From Nyssa sinensis (lineage: Eukaryota; Streptophyta; Magnoliopsida; Cornales; Nyssaceae): DNA of 64,000 bases. A program made the position numbers and the translations under genes. The notes under the pieces were generated by a model. That model was not told the origin of the DNA. It worked only from the letters and a program-made list of their open reading frames with translations, and searched no databases. Below, piece after piece: positions 1 to 12,400 of the stretch. Every line of letters starts with the position of its first letter. The first letter of the stretch is position 1. Location: assembly GCA_008638375.1 (NCBI GenBank), contig CM018047.1, positions 52,398,679 to 52,462,678 on the forward strand. The letters are read 5' to 3'.

Positions 1-870
1 TACCTTGGAGGAGGGTTTGGGTCCCAAAGGGTACCAAGTTTTGTGCATGGGGGAAAACTTAAGCAAATGCTTGGACCACCACACACGGGTTCGGCTCGGG
101 CTTGGGCCGTCGTATATTTATCTTTTTGGGAGAAAATCAATTTAAATAATTTTTCATTATACGCTGTCGTTTTGTTACTGTTAAAAATAAATCAAAACGC
201 TGCCATTTAGTTACCAAATTGATTAAAACCAAAAACATCACCGTTTTGCGAGTACATTTTTTGGTTTTGGTTTAAATCCAAAACGACATTTTGCGATTGC
301 ATTGGTTTGAATTTTAACTGAACAATCGTCATTTTCATGTGTGACTGTGTTTGTTCACCATGACAGACACAACAGAACCTTCGTGCCTGTACCAAATAGG
401 CACGAAGAAGCCTATATATACACACACATTCACTGCATATTCATTCATTCAGAATTATACGTTCTATGCGTCAGTTTTGAGAGAGTTTGAGTCACTGTTT
501 GGTTCGTTGTGCACTGAAATTTGAGTGCTTCATCTTCAAGTGCGGTGGTCATTATATCTTGGGAGACAAACGACCAAGAACTCGTAAGCACCACTACGAG
601 GGCCGTAATTCGTCTTAAGGACATTATGTTAAACACAGGCCTTAATCCTCTTCTGTTTTTCTAGTTTTTGTAAGTGTTTACAGTCTTTTTGTTTTTTCTG
701 ATACTGCATATGGTTTTACAGTATTCTGTTTCTGTTTTTTGGAAATTTATTTCATTGTTTTCCTTTGAAATCATTTCTGTTTTCTGTAAAACATAAAACA
801 ACAGATTCTGTTTTCTTAAAGCAGTTTCTGATTTTTCCTTTTATTTGGCAAAACTGATTTAATAAATTCA
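1..870 (+). mobile_element. LTR fragment, copia-type, cut by window edge
   Basis: This stretch is the reverse-complement relative of the LTRs at 20310-21440 and 27413-28443. Shared landmarks in the same order are a TTTGGGTCCC-like block, the CACCACACACG block, repeated AAAACGAC-type motifs, a GACAGACACAAC segment, a TATATA box next to GGCACGAAG (near 400-420), and a GGACATTATGTTAAACACA segment near 617-637. It keeps about 95 bp (540-640) that the LTR at 20310 has lost. Its start lies outside the window and its 3' end fades near 870, so it may be a solo LTR or the edge of an element to the left. The short minus-strand open frames here follow LTR sequence and are not genes. Confidence 0.7.
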
Positions 871-1210
871 GATTTACACAAATTACATGGATTCTTAGAA
901 GTGAACCAAATCCAAATTCAAATTTAAATTTGAGTAAAATTTTTTAAAAGATTCACTCGAGCAATACTCTCAAACATATACCAAATCTATTTTTATTCAA
1001 AGTCAAACTCAAATTAGTATAATACTATTCACATACTCAAATTAATGTTCAAAACGAATTTAAAACTTTTGAGGCATTATGGAAATTTTTTTGATACAAA
1101 ATGAGCATACTAAAACGAAACTTCTAAATTTGAGTAAAATTCTAAGCAGTCTTTATGTTGACAATCGAGTAAGCACAATGCTCACAGAAGCAGGACAACT
1201 CGTAACATTG

Positions 1211-1333
1211 AAGTTTAGAAGAACTTGGAGATTCTGGGTTCTACTAATTGGAATGATGAATTCATTGACAACAACATGAAGACTAGTGAGAAAGCAAAGC
1301 ACAAAACCATTAGCCTTGCTACAAGACCACCCC

Positions 1334-1336
<3 letters not shown>
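1211..1336 (-). pseudogene. Relic first exon of secreted-peptide family
   Basis: On the minus strand this aligns with the intact first exons at 5129-5249 and 14531-14651. The hydrophobic signal-peptide core is recognisable (MVLCFAFSLVFMLLSMNSS) and is followed by an EPRISKFF segment equal to EARISQF in the intact copy. The original start region carries a TAG stop and a frame break, the frame stops right after KFF, and the splice donor seen in the other copies is missing. No matching second exon is found below 1200. Sequence just upstream on the minus strand (1340-1540) matches that upstream of the relic at 9860-9990, so promoter and exon were duplicated together. Confidence 0.55.

Positions 1337-1395
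<59 letters not shown>
1337..1395. repeat. (CT)n microsatellite
   Basis: About 59 bp of nearly pure CT dinucleotide repeat, directly upstream (minus strand) of the relic peptide exon. The homologous position near 10035 has only a short interrupted CT run, so the tract expanded in this copy. Confidence 0.95.
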
Positions 1396-1397
<2 letters not shown>

Positions 1398-1652
1398 GTG
1401 TGTTTCAGCACTAAATAATAATAATAATTTATAGTCAATCTCTATTCTCAAAGGTTTTAGTCCACCTTCTTGTTCTTTTCTCTCTCATTAACAACACAAT
1501 TCATCCGAGCTTCTATTACTCATCAGTTGAACTGATTTATACAATGAAGTTGTGTATGGAAAATAACAAATGCCGAACAGTAGACAAACTTTTTTATGAG
1601 ATATAGCATTGTGTTTCGAGCATTTCAAGAAGGCAGGCGATTCTTGGACTTC

Positions 1653-1744
1653 TCAACGATGGGTATGGGCGGAAGGATTTGCCATTGGAGAAGGATTGTT
1701 GCTACTTGGAGGATCTTGCCTGGCGCTCCGGCGGACTTGATTTT
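1653..1744 (-). pseudogene. Orphan second exon of secreted-peptide family
   Basis: Minus strand. The acceptor context TGGCAG is followed by an open exon that, in the phase used by the intact copy, begins ENQVRRSARQDPPSS, continues NNPSPMANPS and ends AHTHR-stop. It matches the exons at 4628-4716 (RRRTREG..SNPSPIPN) and 11915-11997 (RRSTRA..NNPSPIPN). Sequence downstream to about 1510 and the intron start up to about 1825 also match the locus at 11780-12080. The first exon is gone: above 1825 unrelated AT-rich repeat DNA interrupts the intron. The exon itself has no disabling change, but as a unit the gene is broken. Confidence 0.6.
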
Positions 1745-1824
1745 CTGCCATTCAGAACCATAAGAGATTAGAAGGAAAATGGGATAGATGGACACAGGCA
1801 AGCCAAATTAAGCATTTTCTATAG

Positions 1825-2300
1825 CCGGCCAGGAACGGAGTCAGCCTTGGCCAAGGGTCAATTGTCCCTTTCAAATTTTTTTTTTATTTAAAAATTTTAT
1901 CATATTCTTAATACAAAACTTAAATATATTCTTTTAATTTATACTTTTTTCTCCTCTAGCTTTAACCCCAACTTATAAAAAATGTTCCATTTTTATGTTC
2001 ATATATGTAATATAATTCAAAATTTTCATTACATAAAAAAATTTATTATCAGAGTTTTATTTAACATTCACATATTGGGACAATATTTGAATTTTATATT
2101 ATTATATATATTGAATATATATATATATATATATATATTATATTTATTAGAGTTATATTTATATTTAAATTACTCGTATATTGTAAAGTATTTTATTATT
2201 TCTTAAGTCACTTTTTTATTAAAAATTATTCTTCTTGAATCTTAAAAAACAAAAACAAAAATAAAATAATATTTAAAATTATCACTTTAGATTTCAAATT
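1825..2300. mobile_element. AT-rich repeat insertion inside a relic intron
   Basis: This block breaks the intron homology of the peptide relic. It begins with a GC-richer GGAACGGAGTCAGCCTTGG segment followed by CAATTGTCCC, a theme that recurs at 17640-17710 and 61550-61590 next to poly-T or poly-C runs. The rest is AT-rich with an AT microsatellite near 2115-2140. It is probably a non-autonomous transposon remnant; I could not define its termini. Confidence 0.35.
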
Positions 2301-2309
2301 CTCTGTTGC

Positions 2310-2490
2310 GCTCATGCAGAGTAGACTTTCTACCATTAAGAACCTAATGGAAAAAAGAATTTAGAACCAAAAAATGGTTTCGTACGTTAGAGAACAAGCC
2401 AGAAAATGTGTGCTTCATGACTAATTTTGCAACAATTTGTCAAAGCCAAGCCTAAGATACGGAGGAGTTATCTTACAAAAGCAAATATAT
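2310..2490 (-). pseudogene. Truncated second exon plus intron of peptide family
   Basis: Minus strand. An acceptor-like TTCTTAATGGTAG is followed by AAAGTCTACTC, equal to the start of exon 2 in the copy at 4716, but homology ends after about 15-20 bases. The upstream side (2340-2490) matches the introns at 4720-4890 and 14300-14430. No first exon follows above 2490. A remnant of a further family member, more truncated than its neighbours. Confidence 0.5.
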
Positions 2491-2599
2491 GGAATTTTTT
2501 TGATTTGATTTAATTTTATCCATTCTTTTTTTCAAATTTATGTAATTTTTTAAATCATATATTAAAGATACGATTTTAATAGCAAAGAGTTTGAACACC

Positions 2600-3020
2600 T
2601 GAACATGAGATTTCAAATCTATTATATACCACCCTTCTTTTTCAAATGTTAGGTCAATAGTTAACAACTTCCCCACAAAGGCTTTGACATGAACATAATT
2701 AAAAACATATCAAAATGTCCAAGAGTCTGTACCTTGGCAGGGTAAGAAATAAGATTAAATAGGAATAATTCAGGAATTGAATTAAAGGAAAGAAATAAAA
2801 TGAAAAGTCAAAGCCGCAAAACATGACACAAGGCTTGAAAAAGCAGATTTGCACCCGCATAGGTGTAGAAAGGGACGAAAACCCAATTTCTCATTGGGCT
2901 TTGGCTTAGGCTTGCCTCAGGTGCGCGTGGGCATGCACATGTCTTGTACTCACCCAATGCATGATATGGAAGTGTTTATATGCTAACTTAAGTTTTACTA
3001 GCTTTCCAATATAGGATGAA
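2600..3020. repeat. Duplicated non-coding block (copy 1 of 3)
   Basis: The segment with ACCACCCTTCTTTTTCAAATG, a pair of GGTCAATAGTTAAC / ACTTCCCCACAAAGGC motifs, and GTGCGCGTGGGCATG..GCATGATATGGAAGTG recurs at 19060-19310. Its first part recurs at 15670-15810. No coding sequence is evident. It is part of the local segmental duplications that shuffled the peptide cluster. Confidence 0.6.
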
Positions 3021-3242
3021 TTTATATTTGAAAATAGCATAAGATCCATTAAATATAGAGCATATGACATGGGATGAATTTATACCTGCCAGCAACCTTA
3101 AAAATCCCAACCAAGACATCCAATACATGTGGAACAACCACTTGTACCATAAGTCAATACATGTGGAACACATATATATATATATATATGACCAAATAAA
3201 TAAATAAAAGAAATGAAGGTCAAAGAGAATGACAGGTCTCAA
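2988..3242 (-). other. Small conserved open frame (84 codons), copy 1
   Basis: A minus-strand frame starting MRPVILFDLHFFYLF and containing KWLFHMYW. It exists also at 5333-5524 and 28606-28836. The three differ by insertions and deletions that keep the frame: a TA-repeat expansion here, and an extra phenylalanine run plus a short deletion in the third. This may be chance in young duplicates or weak coding selection. I recognise no protein family. Confidence 0.2.
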
Positions 3243-4350
3243 AAATCATTGGCAGCAACCAGCACTAATTGTTTAATAAAATTGAGGTGCTTAAACTGTC
3301 AACGCATGTATACCTAATTTTGTGTTGAAATGACCTACTACGTAGGTCATTTTGAGGGAGACGATAAAGTACTGGAATCCGTGATTTTAAAGAACCAGTT
3401 TAGCAAAATTTGTTTCAACCGATGCAAGAAATGTAAGTAGCTGTTTGGGTGCAAAGCATTTGTCTGAAAACTGAAAGCTAGAAAATAAGGTATTAAAAAG
3501 TCATAGTGGCTGTTTGGGTGGGTGGGGCCCAAAACGTGATTTTATACTATAAAACAGGTGTATCATGTATGGTTTTAAATGTCAAAGCAATTTTTGAAGT
3601 AGGCGCTACCAAATTTCATTTGTAAAATAAAATATTTTAGAAAAAGTTCTAACTGTTTTGATCTCAGTATTTAAGTGATCAATTAAAATTAATTAACAAA
3701 CTAATTTTTCAAAATAAAAAATTGATATATCTTAAGATTTAAAAAATTAAGTTAAGTCAAAGTTGAAAATTTTGAAAGAATTGATATATCATGAATTTAA
3801 TAGATTTCTATTTAAATGATCAACTAAAATCAATTACAAAATGATTTTTTAAACGATTTCATTGATGTACCTTAAGTTTTAAAAAATCAAGTTAAATCAA
3901 AGTTGAAAACTTTGAAATAAATGATCAATCATGAACTTAATGCACTTATATTTAAGTGATCAATTAAAATCAATTACAAAATGATTTTTCAAATAATTTC
4001 ATCGATATATACTTTAAGCCTTGAAAAATCAAGTTACTTGAAAATCAAAATTTTGGTCAAGAAAGGTAAGATGCCTAATTTGTCAAAATCAGTTGACCTA
4101 TCAATTGACTGACTCTCAAATTAGTCGATTGATTCTCAAAATCAGTTAACTGATTATTTTTACAAAATTAAATCTCTAAGCCTTTGGAAAAGTCAATTGA
4201 CCTTTCAATCAACTGATTTTGTCGATTTGACAATTACGAATTCAAATTTTAAACAGATTTCAATGGGGCAATGACTAATTTGTGAAACCTGACGGTTATA
4301 TCTTTTAAAGATCTATAAATAAAGGTTTTATACAGCATTCAATGCATTTT
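3030..4350. repeat. 1.3-kb duplicated block, copy 1
   Basis: Nearly the whole block recurs at 5345-6665, and the first 550 bp again at 28640-29380. It contains a 10-bp-arm palindrome AATGACCTAC-TAC-GTAGGTCATT near 3330-3352, a CTGTTTGGGTG repeat pair, arrays of ATTTAAGTGATCAA(T/C)TAAAATCAATTA, and variants of AATCAGTCGACTGA near 4090-4210. It ends in a TATAAATA-type box (about 4314). The 3' half looks like part of an LTR. No intact gene is inside. Confidence 0.65.
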
Positions 4351-4627
4351 TCAGAATGTGTAAAATTTTCCTTTCTTTTCCTTCTCATTCTTGGCACTTA
4401 GAGATTTGGAAAAAAAAAAAAAAACACATTCATCAGAGCATTTTTATGGTGCTATGAAAATAAGATTTGTTTATTAATATATCTGAACTTGAACTGATTT
4501 CAAATGAATAAGTGGATATGAAAATGTAATAGAGCTGCCTCAATTCTCACCGGAGTCAGACTTTCTCAAATATATATATAATATATGCTTATCTATAAGG
4601 TGGCCTTCCCCTTGGATAACTAAATTT

Positions 4628-5249
<622 letters not shown>

Positions 5250-5332
5250 TCTTTCTTTCTTTCAGTATTATCCAGCGAACTATATAAAGAAGATGAAAAG
5301 CTGCATTTTAAACAACTGCCATCAAGCCATTA

Positions 5333-5524
5333 CTACAAGGATGCATGGCAGCAGCATATGACATGGGATGAATTTATACCTGCCAGCAACCTTAAAAATT
5401 CGAACCAAGACACCCAATACATGTGGAACAACCACTTGTACCCTGAGTCAATACATGCGGAACATATGTATGACCAAATAAATAAATAAAAGAAATGAAG
5501 GTCAAAGAGAATGACAGGCCACAA
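5333..5524 (-). other. Small conserved open frame (63 codons), copy 2
   Basis: A frame starting MWPVILFDLHFF and containing CIDSGYKWLFHMYW, placed directly upstream (minus strand) of the intact secreted-peptide first exon at 5249. If the transcript began above 5524 it would be an upstream open frame. The C-terminus differs from copies 1 and 3 because homology ends near 5350. Function unknown. Confidence 0.2.
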
Positions 5525-6665
5525 AAATCATTGGCAGCAACCAGCACTAATTGTTTAATCAAACTGAGTTGCTTAAACCGTTAACGCATGTATACCCAAC
5601 TTTGTGTTGAAATGACCTACTACTTAGGTCATTTTTGAGGGAGACGATAAAGTACTGGAATCCGTAATTTTAAAGAACCAGTTTAGCAAAATTTGTTCCC
5701 ACTGAAACAAGAAGTGTAAGTAGCTGTTTGGGTGCATGGCATTTGTCTGAAAACTGAACGCTAGAAAATGTGGTATTAAAAAGTCACAGTGGCTGTTTGG
5801 GTGGGTGGGGCCCAAAACGTGGTTTTATACTATAAAGCACGTGTGTCATGTATGGTTTTAAATGTCAAAAGCAATTTTTAAAGTAGGTCCTACCAAATTT
5901 CATTTGTAAAATAAAATATTAAAAAAAAAGTTAGAAAAACGTGTTTAAGTGATCAAGTATTTAAGTGATCAACTAAAATTAATTAATAAAATAAATTTTT
6001 AAAAGATAATATTAATATATCTTAAGATTTGAAAAATTAAGTTAAGTCAAAGTTAAAAACTTTGACAGAGTTAATATATCATGAATTTATTATTTTTCTA
6101 TTTAAATAATCAACTAAAATCAATTACAAAATAATTTTTGAACGATTTCATTGATGTACCATAAGTTTTGAAAAATCAAGTTAAATTAAAGTTGAAAACT
6201 TTGAAATAATTGATCGATCATGAACTTGATGCACTTATATTTAAGTGATCAATTAAAATCAATTATAAAATAATTTTTCAAAGAATTTCATCAATGTACT
6301 TTAAGCCTTGAAAAATCAAGTTACTTGAAAATAAAAATTTTGGTCAAGATAGGAAAAATACCTAATTTGCCAAAATCAGTTGTCTGACTCTCAAATCAGT
6401 CGATTGATTCTCAAAATCAGTCAACTAATTGTTTTTACAAAATTGAACTTCTAAACCTTTGGAAAAATCAGTCGACTTTCAGTCAACTAGATTATGATCC
6501 AGTTGATTGATTGTCGAAACCAATCAACTGATTGTGTTGATTTGACAATCGCGAATTCAAATTTTGAATAGATTTAAAAGGGGCAATGACTAATTTGTGA
6601 AACCTAACGGCTATATCTCTCAAAGGCCTATAAATAGAGATTTTATACAGCATTCAATGCAAATA
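5345..6665. repeat. 1.3-kb duplicated block, copy 2
   Basis: Second copy of 3030-4350 with the same order of motifs, including the TATAAATAGAG box at about 6629-6639 and the TACAGCATTCAATGCA end. The palindrome is slightly eroded (CTACTTAGG). Both copies keep the plus-oriented TATA-like box. Confidence 0.65.
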
Positions 6666-7240
6666 ACTCTTGCACATAAACTTTCAATCTTTGTTATTGA
6701 CTTTACATCTAACAACTTCTAAATCTAAATCTAAAAATTCTACTCATCTTTAAATACTTAGAGCTTATCATTGATCACTCTGTAGAATGAGAGTTTCATT
6801 TTACCAAATCCATTCTTCAAGAGAGTATCATTGGTAGTCTTTCTTCTTACATCTCATTGCGGTGAGATTTGAAATAGACGCTATCCGTGTGTGAGGCAAA
6901 TAGGGTTTACTAGGATAAGAGGACTGAAGTCTTCGCTTTGGGATAAGAGGGCTGCGGTTTTCGCTTTGTAAAGGTCTAGTCTCCAACTGCAAGGTGGTTG
7001 CTATAATGGAAAAACTCAAGTGGGGACGCTTGAGTCAAGGACATAGGAAATTTTTTAAACCTCGTAAAAATCTTATGTTTGCATTTCTTCTCCATACTCT
7101 CTTTTAATTTCTTGAACTTTAATTATTTTATATTTTTAAGATTATAAAAATTACCAATATTTTTAAAATACCATATTCACTCTTCTCCCTCTTGGATAAA
7201 TATTTAGGCAACAAAAAGTTTTTCCTCAAACCCATTTAAA
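5860..7240 (+). mobile_element. LTR-like region, plus orientation
   Basis: After the AATCAGTCGACTGA-type repeats and a TATAAATAGAG box, the sequence continues with GGGGACGCTTGAGTCAAGGA and AAACCTCGTAAAAATCTTATG up to about 7085, which resembles the R/U5 part of plant LTRs. I found no paired LTR or primer site, so this is inference from composition and motif order. Confidence 0.4.
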
Positions 7241-7650
7241 CCCCATGATTGGCAGGGGCAAGTTCCATATTTATTTTTAAGCTTTTATTTATTTACTTAT
7301 TTTATTAAATTAATTTAAATTAACATATTCCAAACAAAATGTTACATATGTTAAAACAAGAAATATGTATGTCAATAAAGAATTAAAATGATATATATAT
7401 TTTTTTTTCATACAGATAACTTGATCAAGTTTGTATAAAATTCTAATGGATGACTAAAAAAACATCATTATAAATCTTGATTATGTAGTACAAAACTCTT
7501 TTATTATTTTAATTTATATAATCGGAATGGGATGGGGTGGGGCCAAACCCGTTCAAAACCTTAACATAACTGAAATAGCTTTTCCCAAACCTGTCCCATT
7601 AGGGGCAGTGTATGGCAGGTTTCCAATGGTATAGGTTAAATTGCCATCCC
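7240..7650. other. AT-rich spacer with possible hAT-type MITE end
   Basis: No gene is visible. A GGGATGGGGTGGGGCC segment near 7525 and an inverted AATTGCCATCCCTAA end near 7640 resemble plant hAT-derived MITEs. The left end is not clear. Confidence 0.3.
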
Positions 7651-9310
7651 TAATTTAAAGGGTAAAGCTTTAGTGAAAGGATCAACAAGGTTATTTACAG
7701 ATACAATCTTGGTAACAACAATGCCTTTATACTGAATGATCTCTTTGTAATGAGGTGATAATTGCGCTCTGTGTTTCCCACCCTTGTAGTTCCTTCACTT
7801 CTTGGATTGGGTTGCAACCCTATTATTATTAGAATAAAGAACTATAGGTGTATGTCCATGTGTTATTATAACACAGTGCGGAACGTGAAGGGAAATCAAA
7901 CACTTTGAGTTTCTTAGTAACCAAGAATAAAAGGGGACTTATCACTCAAATAGAAAAAATCTTAAATTTCTAAATAGAAATATTATTGATAAAAACTTGA
8001 AGAATAAGACTAGTTTACGTCACATATATATAGGTTAAGACTACCACTAATCCAAATATAAATCTACTAATTCCTTATACTAACCCTATTACAATTAAGA
8101 AACTAGAATAATTCTGAAAAAGGAAAAAAAAACTAGAAAATAATAAAATTAGGGCTTTTTAGAAAACTAGAAAAAATATTAAACTAGGAAACTATAGCCT
8201 GAAGTAGAAATTAATTCGGACATTCCTAAACAAATTAATTTCAAAATAAAAAATTACTAAAAATGACAACAAAAAAAATCAAATTGGAGGCCTAAATGAA
8301 GTCTTTGGCCTCAGGGTAGCTTCAATCATGTCATAGCCATGTATATTGTCCCTCTCACCTTTTTGAATCAAAATAAAGTCTCCATTCTAAAAAATGTGAC
8401 TGATCAACTCTACGTCAACTTATACTTTTTCATGAAATGAGACGTAGAGCGTTCCCATTGTTATTCAAATGCCTTAACAACTTGTTCTACATCATACTAC
8501 TACTAGTTCCAAAAGGAACATCTTAAGCTAAACTCTTTCTGAAGTAGTTACATATTTTGCTTCAGTAGTTGAGTCAATAACGATTGTTACTTGACACTCC
8601 TTCAATTGATAGCTCCACTAGCAAGAGTGAGCACATATTTTGAAATTGACTTTCTATAGTCTTAATCTAACATAAAGTCAGAATCTGTGTATCCAATTGA
8701 AATGAGATTGTCATTTCCTTAAATCAACATATAATCTCTGGTCATTTTTAAGTACTTGAGTATATGTCTAATGACGGTCCAATTGTTTGTCCAAGATTAG
8801 ATTGATATATGCTAATCATGGCCACTATAAAATAGATATCTAGTTTAGTCTAAAACATAGCGTACGTAAAAATTCCTACGTACAGATGAAGCATTAGGAT
8901 GCCTTCATACATTCATCTTCCTTAAGTGTTTTAGGACACTGCTTTTTGGATAAAGGTATTCTATTTTTGAAAGGCAATAAACCTTTCTTGAAGTCTTGCT
9001 TTGTAAATTTGACAAGAATCGTATTTATATATGTAACTTAAGGATAAACCCATCGTCCTATTTTTTTTTATCTTGCTTAAGCTTGATCTCAAATGTGTAC
9101 CTGACTTCTCATAAGTCTCGCAAATATACAAAGCTCAAGAATTTATATATCTAATATCCTCGGTTTCAAATAAGGATTAAATATTTGTATTAAACAATCC
9201 TAAGTTCCTAACATACAATCACATGCTAATACACACAAAACAACATTGGTTTTATTAAGGATCTATGAATAGGTTTCTGACAAAGTAAATATAACTTTCA
9301 AAATTGATGG
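7650..9310 (-). pseudogene. Degraded copia pol (RNase H end)
   Basis: Minus-strand translation in shifting frames gives copia RNase H landmarks: GYTDSDF and RKS..SKYVLTLASGAI near 8610-8690, STTEAKYV near 8540-8575, and the C-terminal NLVDPFTKALP at 7665-7700. Several stops and frameshifts break it. About 670 bp (roughly 7760-8430) interrupts the domain and includes a CAGTGCGGAACGTGAAGGG motif common in plant repeats. Upstream pol and gag cannot be followed beyond about 9300. The rest of 9310-9840 is AT-rich with nothing recognisable. Confidence 0.55.
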
Positions 9311-9854
9311 ATTCATATAAAGTTTCTTTGATATCAATTGTTGGGTTCATAACCCTAGCAAAAGCTATTTTCAAAATTTATTTTGGATCTTTATTTTACT
9401 CGAATCATATAATCTTGAAAAGATAAGTTAAAATTATCTTGTTCTTGGATAATTAATTATTGAAGAATACTTCTTAAAGAAATTGATAAAATCTTCCTCT
9501 CTCACTCTTTTAAATTTTCTTATCTTTTCTCTTAGTATTAGCCATTCATTAGAAAAAAGAGTAGGCCGCCTTTTCTCATAAAGAAAATAATAATAAATTG
9601 TGTGTATGGCTATTGCTTCACATCTCAAAAATAATAATAATAATATTTTTTTATATATAAATGTCATTTATATACATGAATTATATCTAATGAAAATTTA
9701 AAAAATAATTATTTCATTATATAAAAGAATAGCGTCCACAATATGAAACTCAATAATAATAAATTAAGTTTATTAAATAATTACAAATTATCTTGGATGT
9801 GATATCATACACCCCCATGCACCCACGCAGCTCATGACATTGAAGTTGAATAGT

Positions 9855-9990
9855 CTGCACCTTTGATCATTGAGAACTTGGGAGATTTTGGGTTCAACTA
9901 ATTGAAATGATGAATTTATTGATAACAACGTGAAGACTAACTAGAAGCAAAGCACAAAACAACCTTGCTACAAAACCTCCCCATTATTTA
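9855..9990 (-). pseudogene. Relic first exon of secreted-peptide family
   Basis: Minus strand. It begins MGRFCSKVVLCFASS and then meets a TAG stop and further stops. The downstream PKISQVLNDQ-like stretch and an AAAG-GTGCAG donor line up with the intact exons. No second exon follows at lower coordinates. Upstream sequence to about 10160 matches 1330-1540. Confidence 0.5.
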
Positions 9991-10159
9991 TTTGAAGCAC
10001 AAAATAGCCTTGCTATAAAACCTCCCCATTCTTTTATCTCTCTCAATGTGTTTTAGCATCAAGCACTTGTTAAATAATTATAATTTTTAAGTCAATCTCT
10101 ATTCTCTATGGTTTTAGTCCACCATTCTTATTTTTTTTGCTCTCACTAATAACACATTT

Positions 10160-10534
10160 AATCAGAACTTGTTATAGTGTCACAGATATAAAAAAATATT
10201 CAAAATAAATTATATTGACATTTGTTAAAATTTATTAATATTATATATATATTTTATAATTTAAAAAATTATATTAATTTTTTATTTATTTTATTATTGG
10301 TGACAAAAACCTCTCATCTCTCAATCAACCCATAATTGAATAAATGTGTTATGTTGATGTCATTACCATATTTTACTAAATACTAACTTTACTCCTATTA
10401 AACTCAGCCCCAAACACATTTAAATCAAATCTCATGGCTAAACACTTGAATAAGCTATTTCCTTTTTAAAAATACACTTTTTTCATCTTCTTCTTATCCA
10501 CTCTCCTCTTATACATGTATGTGTGTATATATAC

Positions 10535-10594
<60 letters not shown>

Positions 10595-10709
10595 GTATAT
10601 AATTCTCAATTTTAGTAAAGATGGTGGTAGTTTATGCAACTACCCGCTAAACACGAGCAGATTATAAGATTGGGACTTGGGAAGCTTGGCATCTGAACTT
10701 GCAAAACGG

Positions 10710-10760
<51 letters not shown>

Positions 10761-11700
10761 CAAAGTTTATGCAAATCGTTTGAATTTGTTTTGTTTTTAA
10801 AAGACAATTACTGAAACTGGGAAAACCAAAAGCAAGAGATAAATTTTTTTGTTCCAAACAATGATTCTATATATAGAAAATTTTGGTCAGTATACTGATT
10901 CAAACATATATTTATGTAGACACTTTGAACCAACACAACAGGTACCTTCACAAGTAAAATGAACCAGAAATGAATGTGTTCGTATTGTTACTTGCTGTGT
11001 ATGTAGGAATGAATGCAAAATTGAGATTAAATTCTAATGGAGGATAGGGTTGTGATTATTAGTTTGATGGGATTGGGCATCTATGGCCTCTGTGATTTGA
11101 AAACTTTGATTTGTTGGATGGGAACTTTCTCTCTGGTTTCTTCTAGCATTGATCATGTAGCTTCCGATACTGCACTCTAGTTGTTCGAAGAAATGTTTGT
11201 TTTTTGATCTCCTTAGAAGAATATGAAGTTGAAGGCCCACTTTTAATACAGATTAATCAAGCTCTGTAATAGATCTTTAATGGTGGACAAAGGGTTAAGA
11301 GAGAAACCATGTCGCAAACATATGTTTGCTGTTCACCGTCAACCACGTGGAAAAATTTCTGACATGTTCAAGACTTCTGTTTGGTTGCTGGAAAATGAAA
11401 AAAAATAAAGTTCAGAATTTTTATATTTTTTTGTTATGCTTATGTGTGTATAATCCTTGATTCCAACAAACTCTAATGTAATATGGATTTGTTGTGATCA
11501 ATGATTACCAGAAAAAGCCCACCCAGCCTTTGCAAAATTTGGGGCAAAGATGTACGGTACTATTGTTTTATTTTAGACGGAAGACATGATTTTTTATTTA
11601 ATTTATTTAATTTTAACTATAAAAAATAATATAAAATATAAGGGTACAAGAATTATTTTATTTTATTATTTAATACAGTGAAGAGACAAAAACTAACAGA
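10160..11700. other. Non-coding stretch with microsatellites
   Basis: It contains a (CA)n/(TA)n tract near 10541-10600 and a (TA)n tract near 10713-10757. A minus-strand open frame at 11034-11240 (68 codons, starting MGLQLHILLRRS) has no recognisable domain. A CACGTG G-box core lies near 11345. I see no supported gene. Confidence 0.4.
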
Positions 11701-11914
11701 CGAAGTCAATATAATTTTTTAAAATCTTTATTACTCATCACTTAAATTGATTTATACAACAAATCAGTACAATTTCTCAAGATGTTTATTACTCATACAA
11801 TAAAGTAGTGTAGGGGAAAATAACAAATGCCACAACACTTACGGTATACAAACTTATGTAAGATAGAACTTTGTATTACAAGCTTTTCAAAAAGGTAGCC
11901 AATTCTTGGATTTC

Positions 11915-12400
11915 TCAAGAGTGATGGTCGGTAGGATTTGGAATTGGAGAAGGATTGTTGCTGCTTACAGCCCTGGTGCTTCGACGAACAAGACTTTCTG
12001 CCATTAAAAACCAAAAAGAGATTAGAAGGAAAATGGGATAGAAGGACAGAGGACAGCTAAACTACGAATTTTCTATAGTTAATATTATCAGTGTTGGATA
12101 ATTGAATTGGTATGTTTGCAGATAATTTTGACCATCTAACAGGCCACCGTAGACTAGTTGTAGGCCAGCAAATAATGGGTTCTTTGTCTCTTACTTTTGC
12201 AAAAACGTCTCAAAGCAAAGTCTTAAGATGAGAAGGAGTTAATGTTACAAAAGTAAATATGAGACTAAATTTAAAAAACGTCCGAAAGATTAGAACCTTG
12301 GATAGCTGAGAACACGGAGATTCTGTTGCTTTTGAAAATAGACACTATGACTTCATTGATAACACAATGTGGCCTAAAAAGAAAGTACCATGAGATGTAA
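11915..12400 (-). pseudogene. Secreted-peptide family member with broken first exon
   Basis: Minus strand. Exon 2 (11997-11915) is fully open: ESLVRRSTRAVSSNNPSPIP, then NPTDHHS and stop, after a TTTTTAATGGCAG acceptor. Exon 1 (about 12400-12293) aligns with the intact copies up to the TATCCAAG-GTTCTA donor, but has a TAG where the others encode Trp (SSWC), a small insertion that shifts the frame before the RIS segment, and a lost start region. The exon 1 to exon 2 distance is about 300 bp. The intact exon 2 with a dead exon 1 suggests recent loss or assembly from different copies. Confidence 0.6.
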
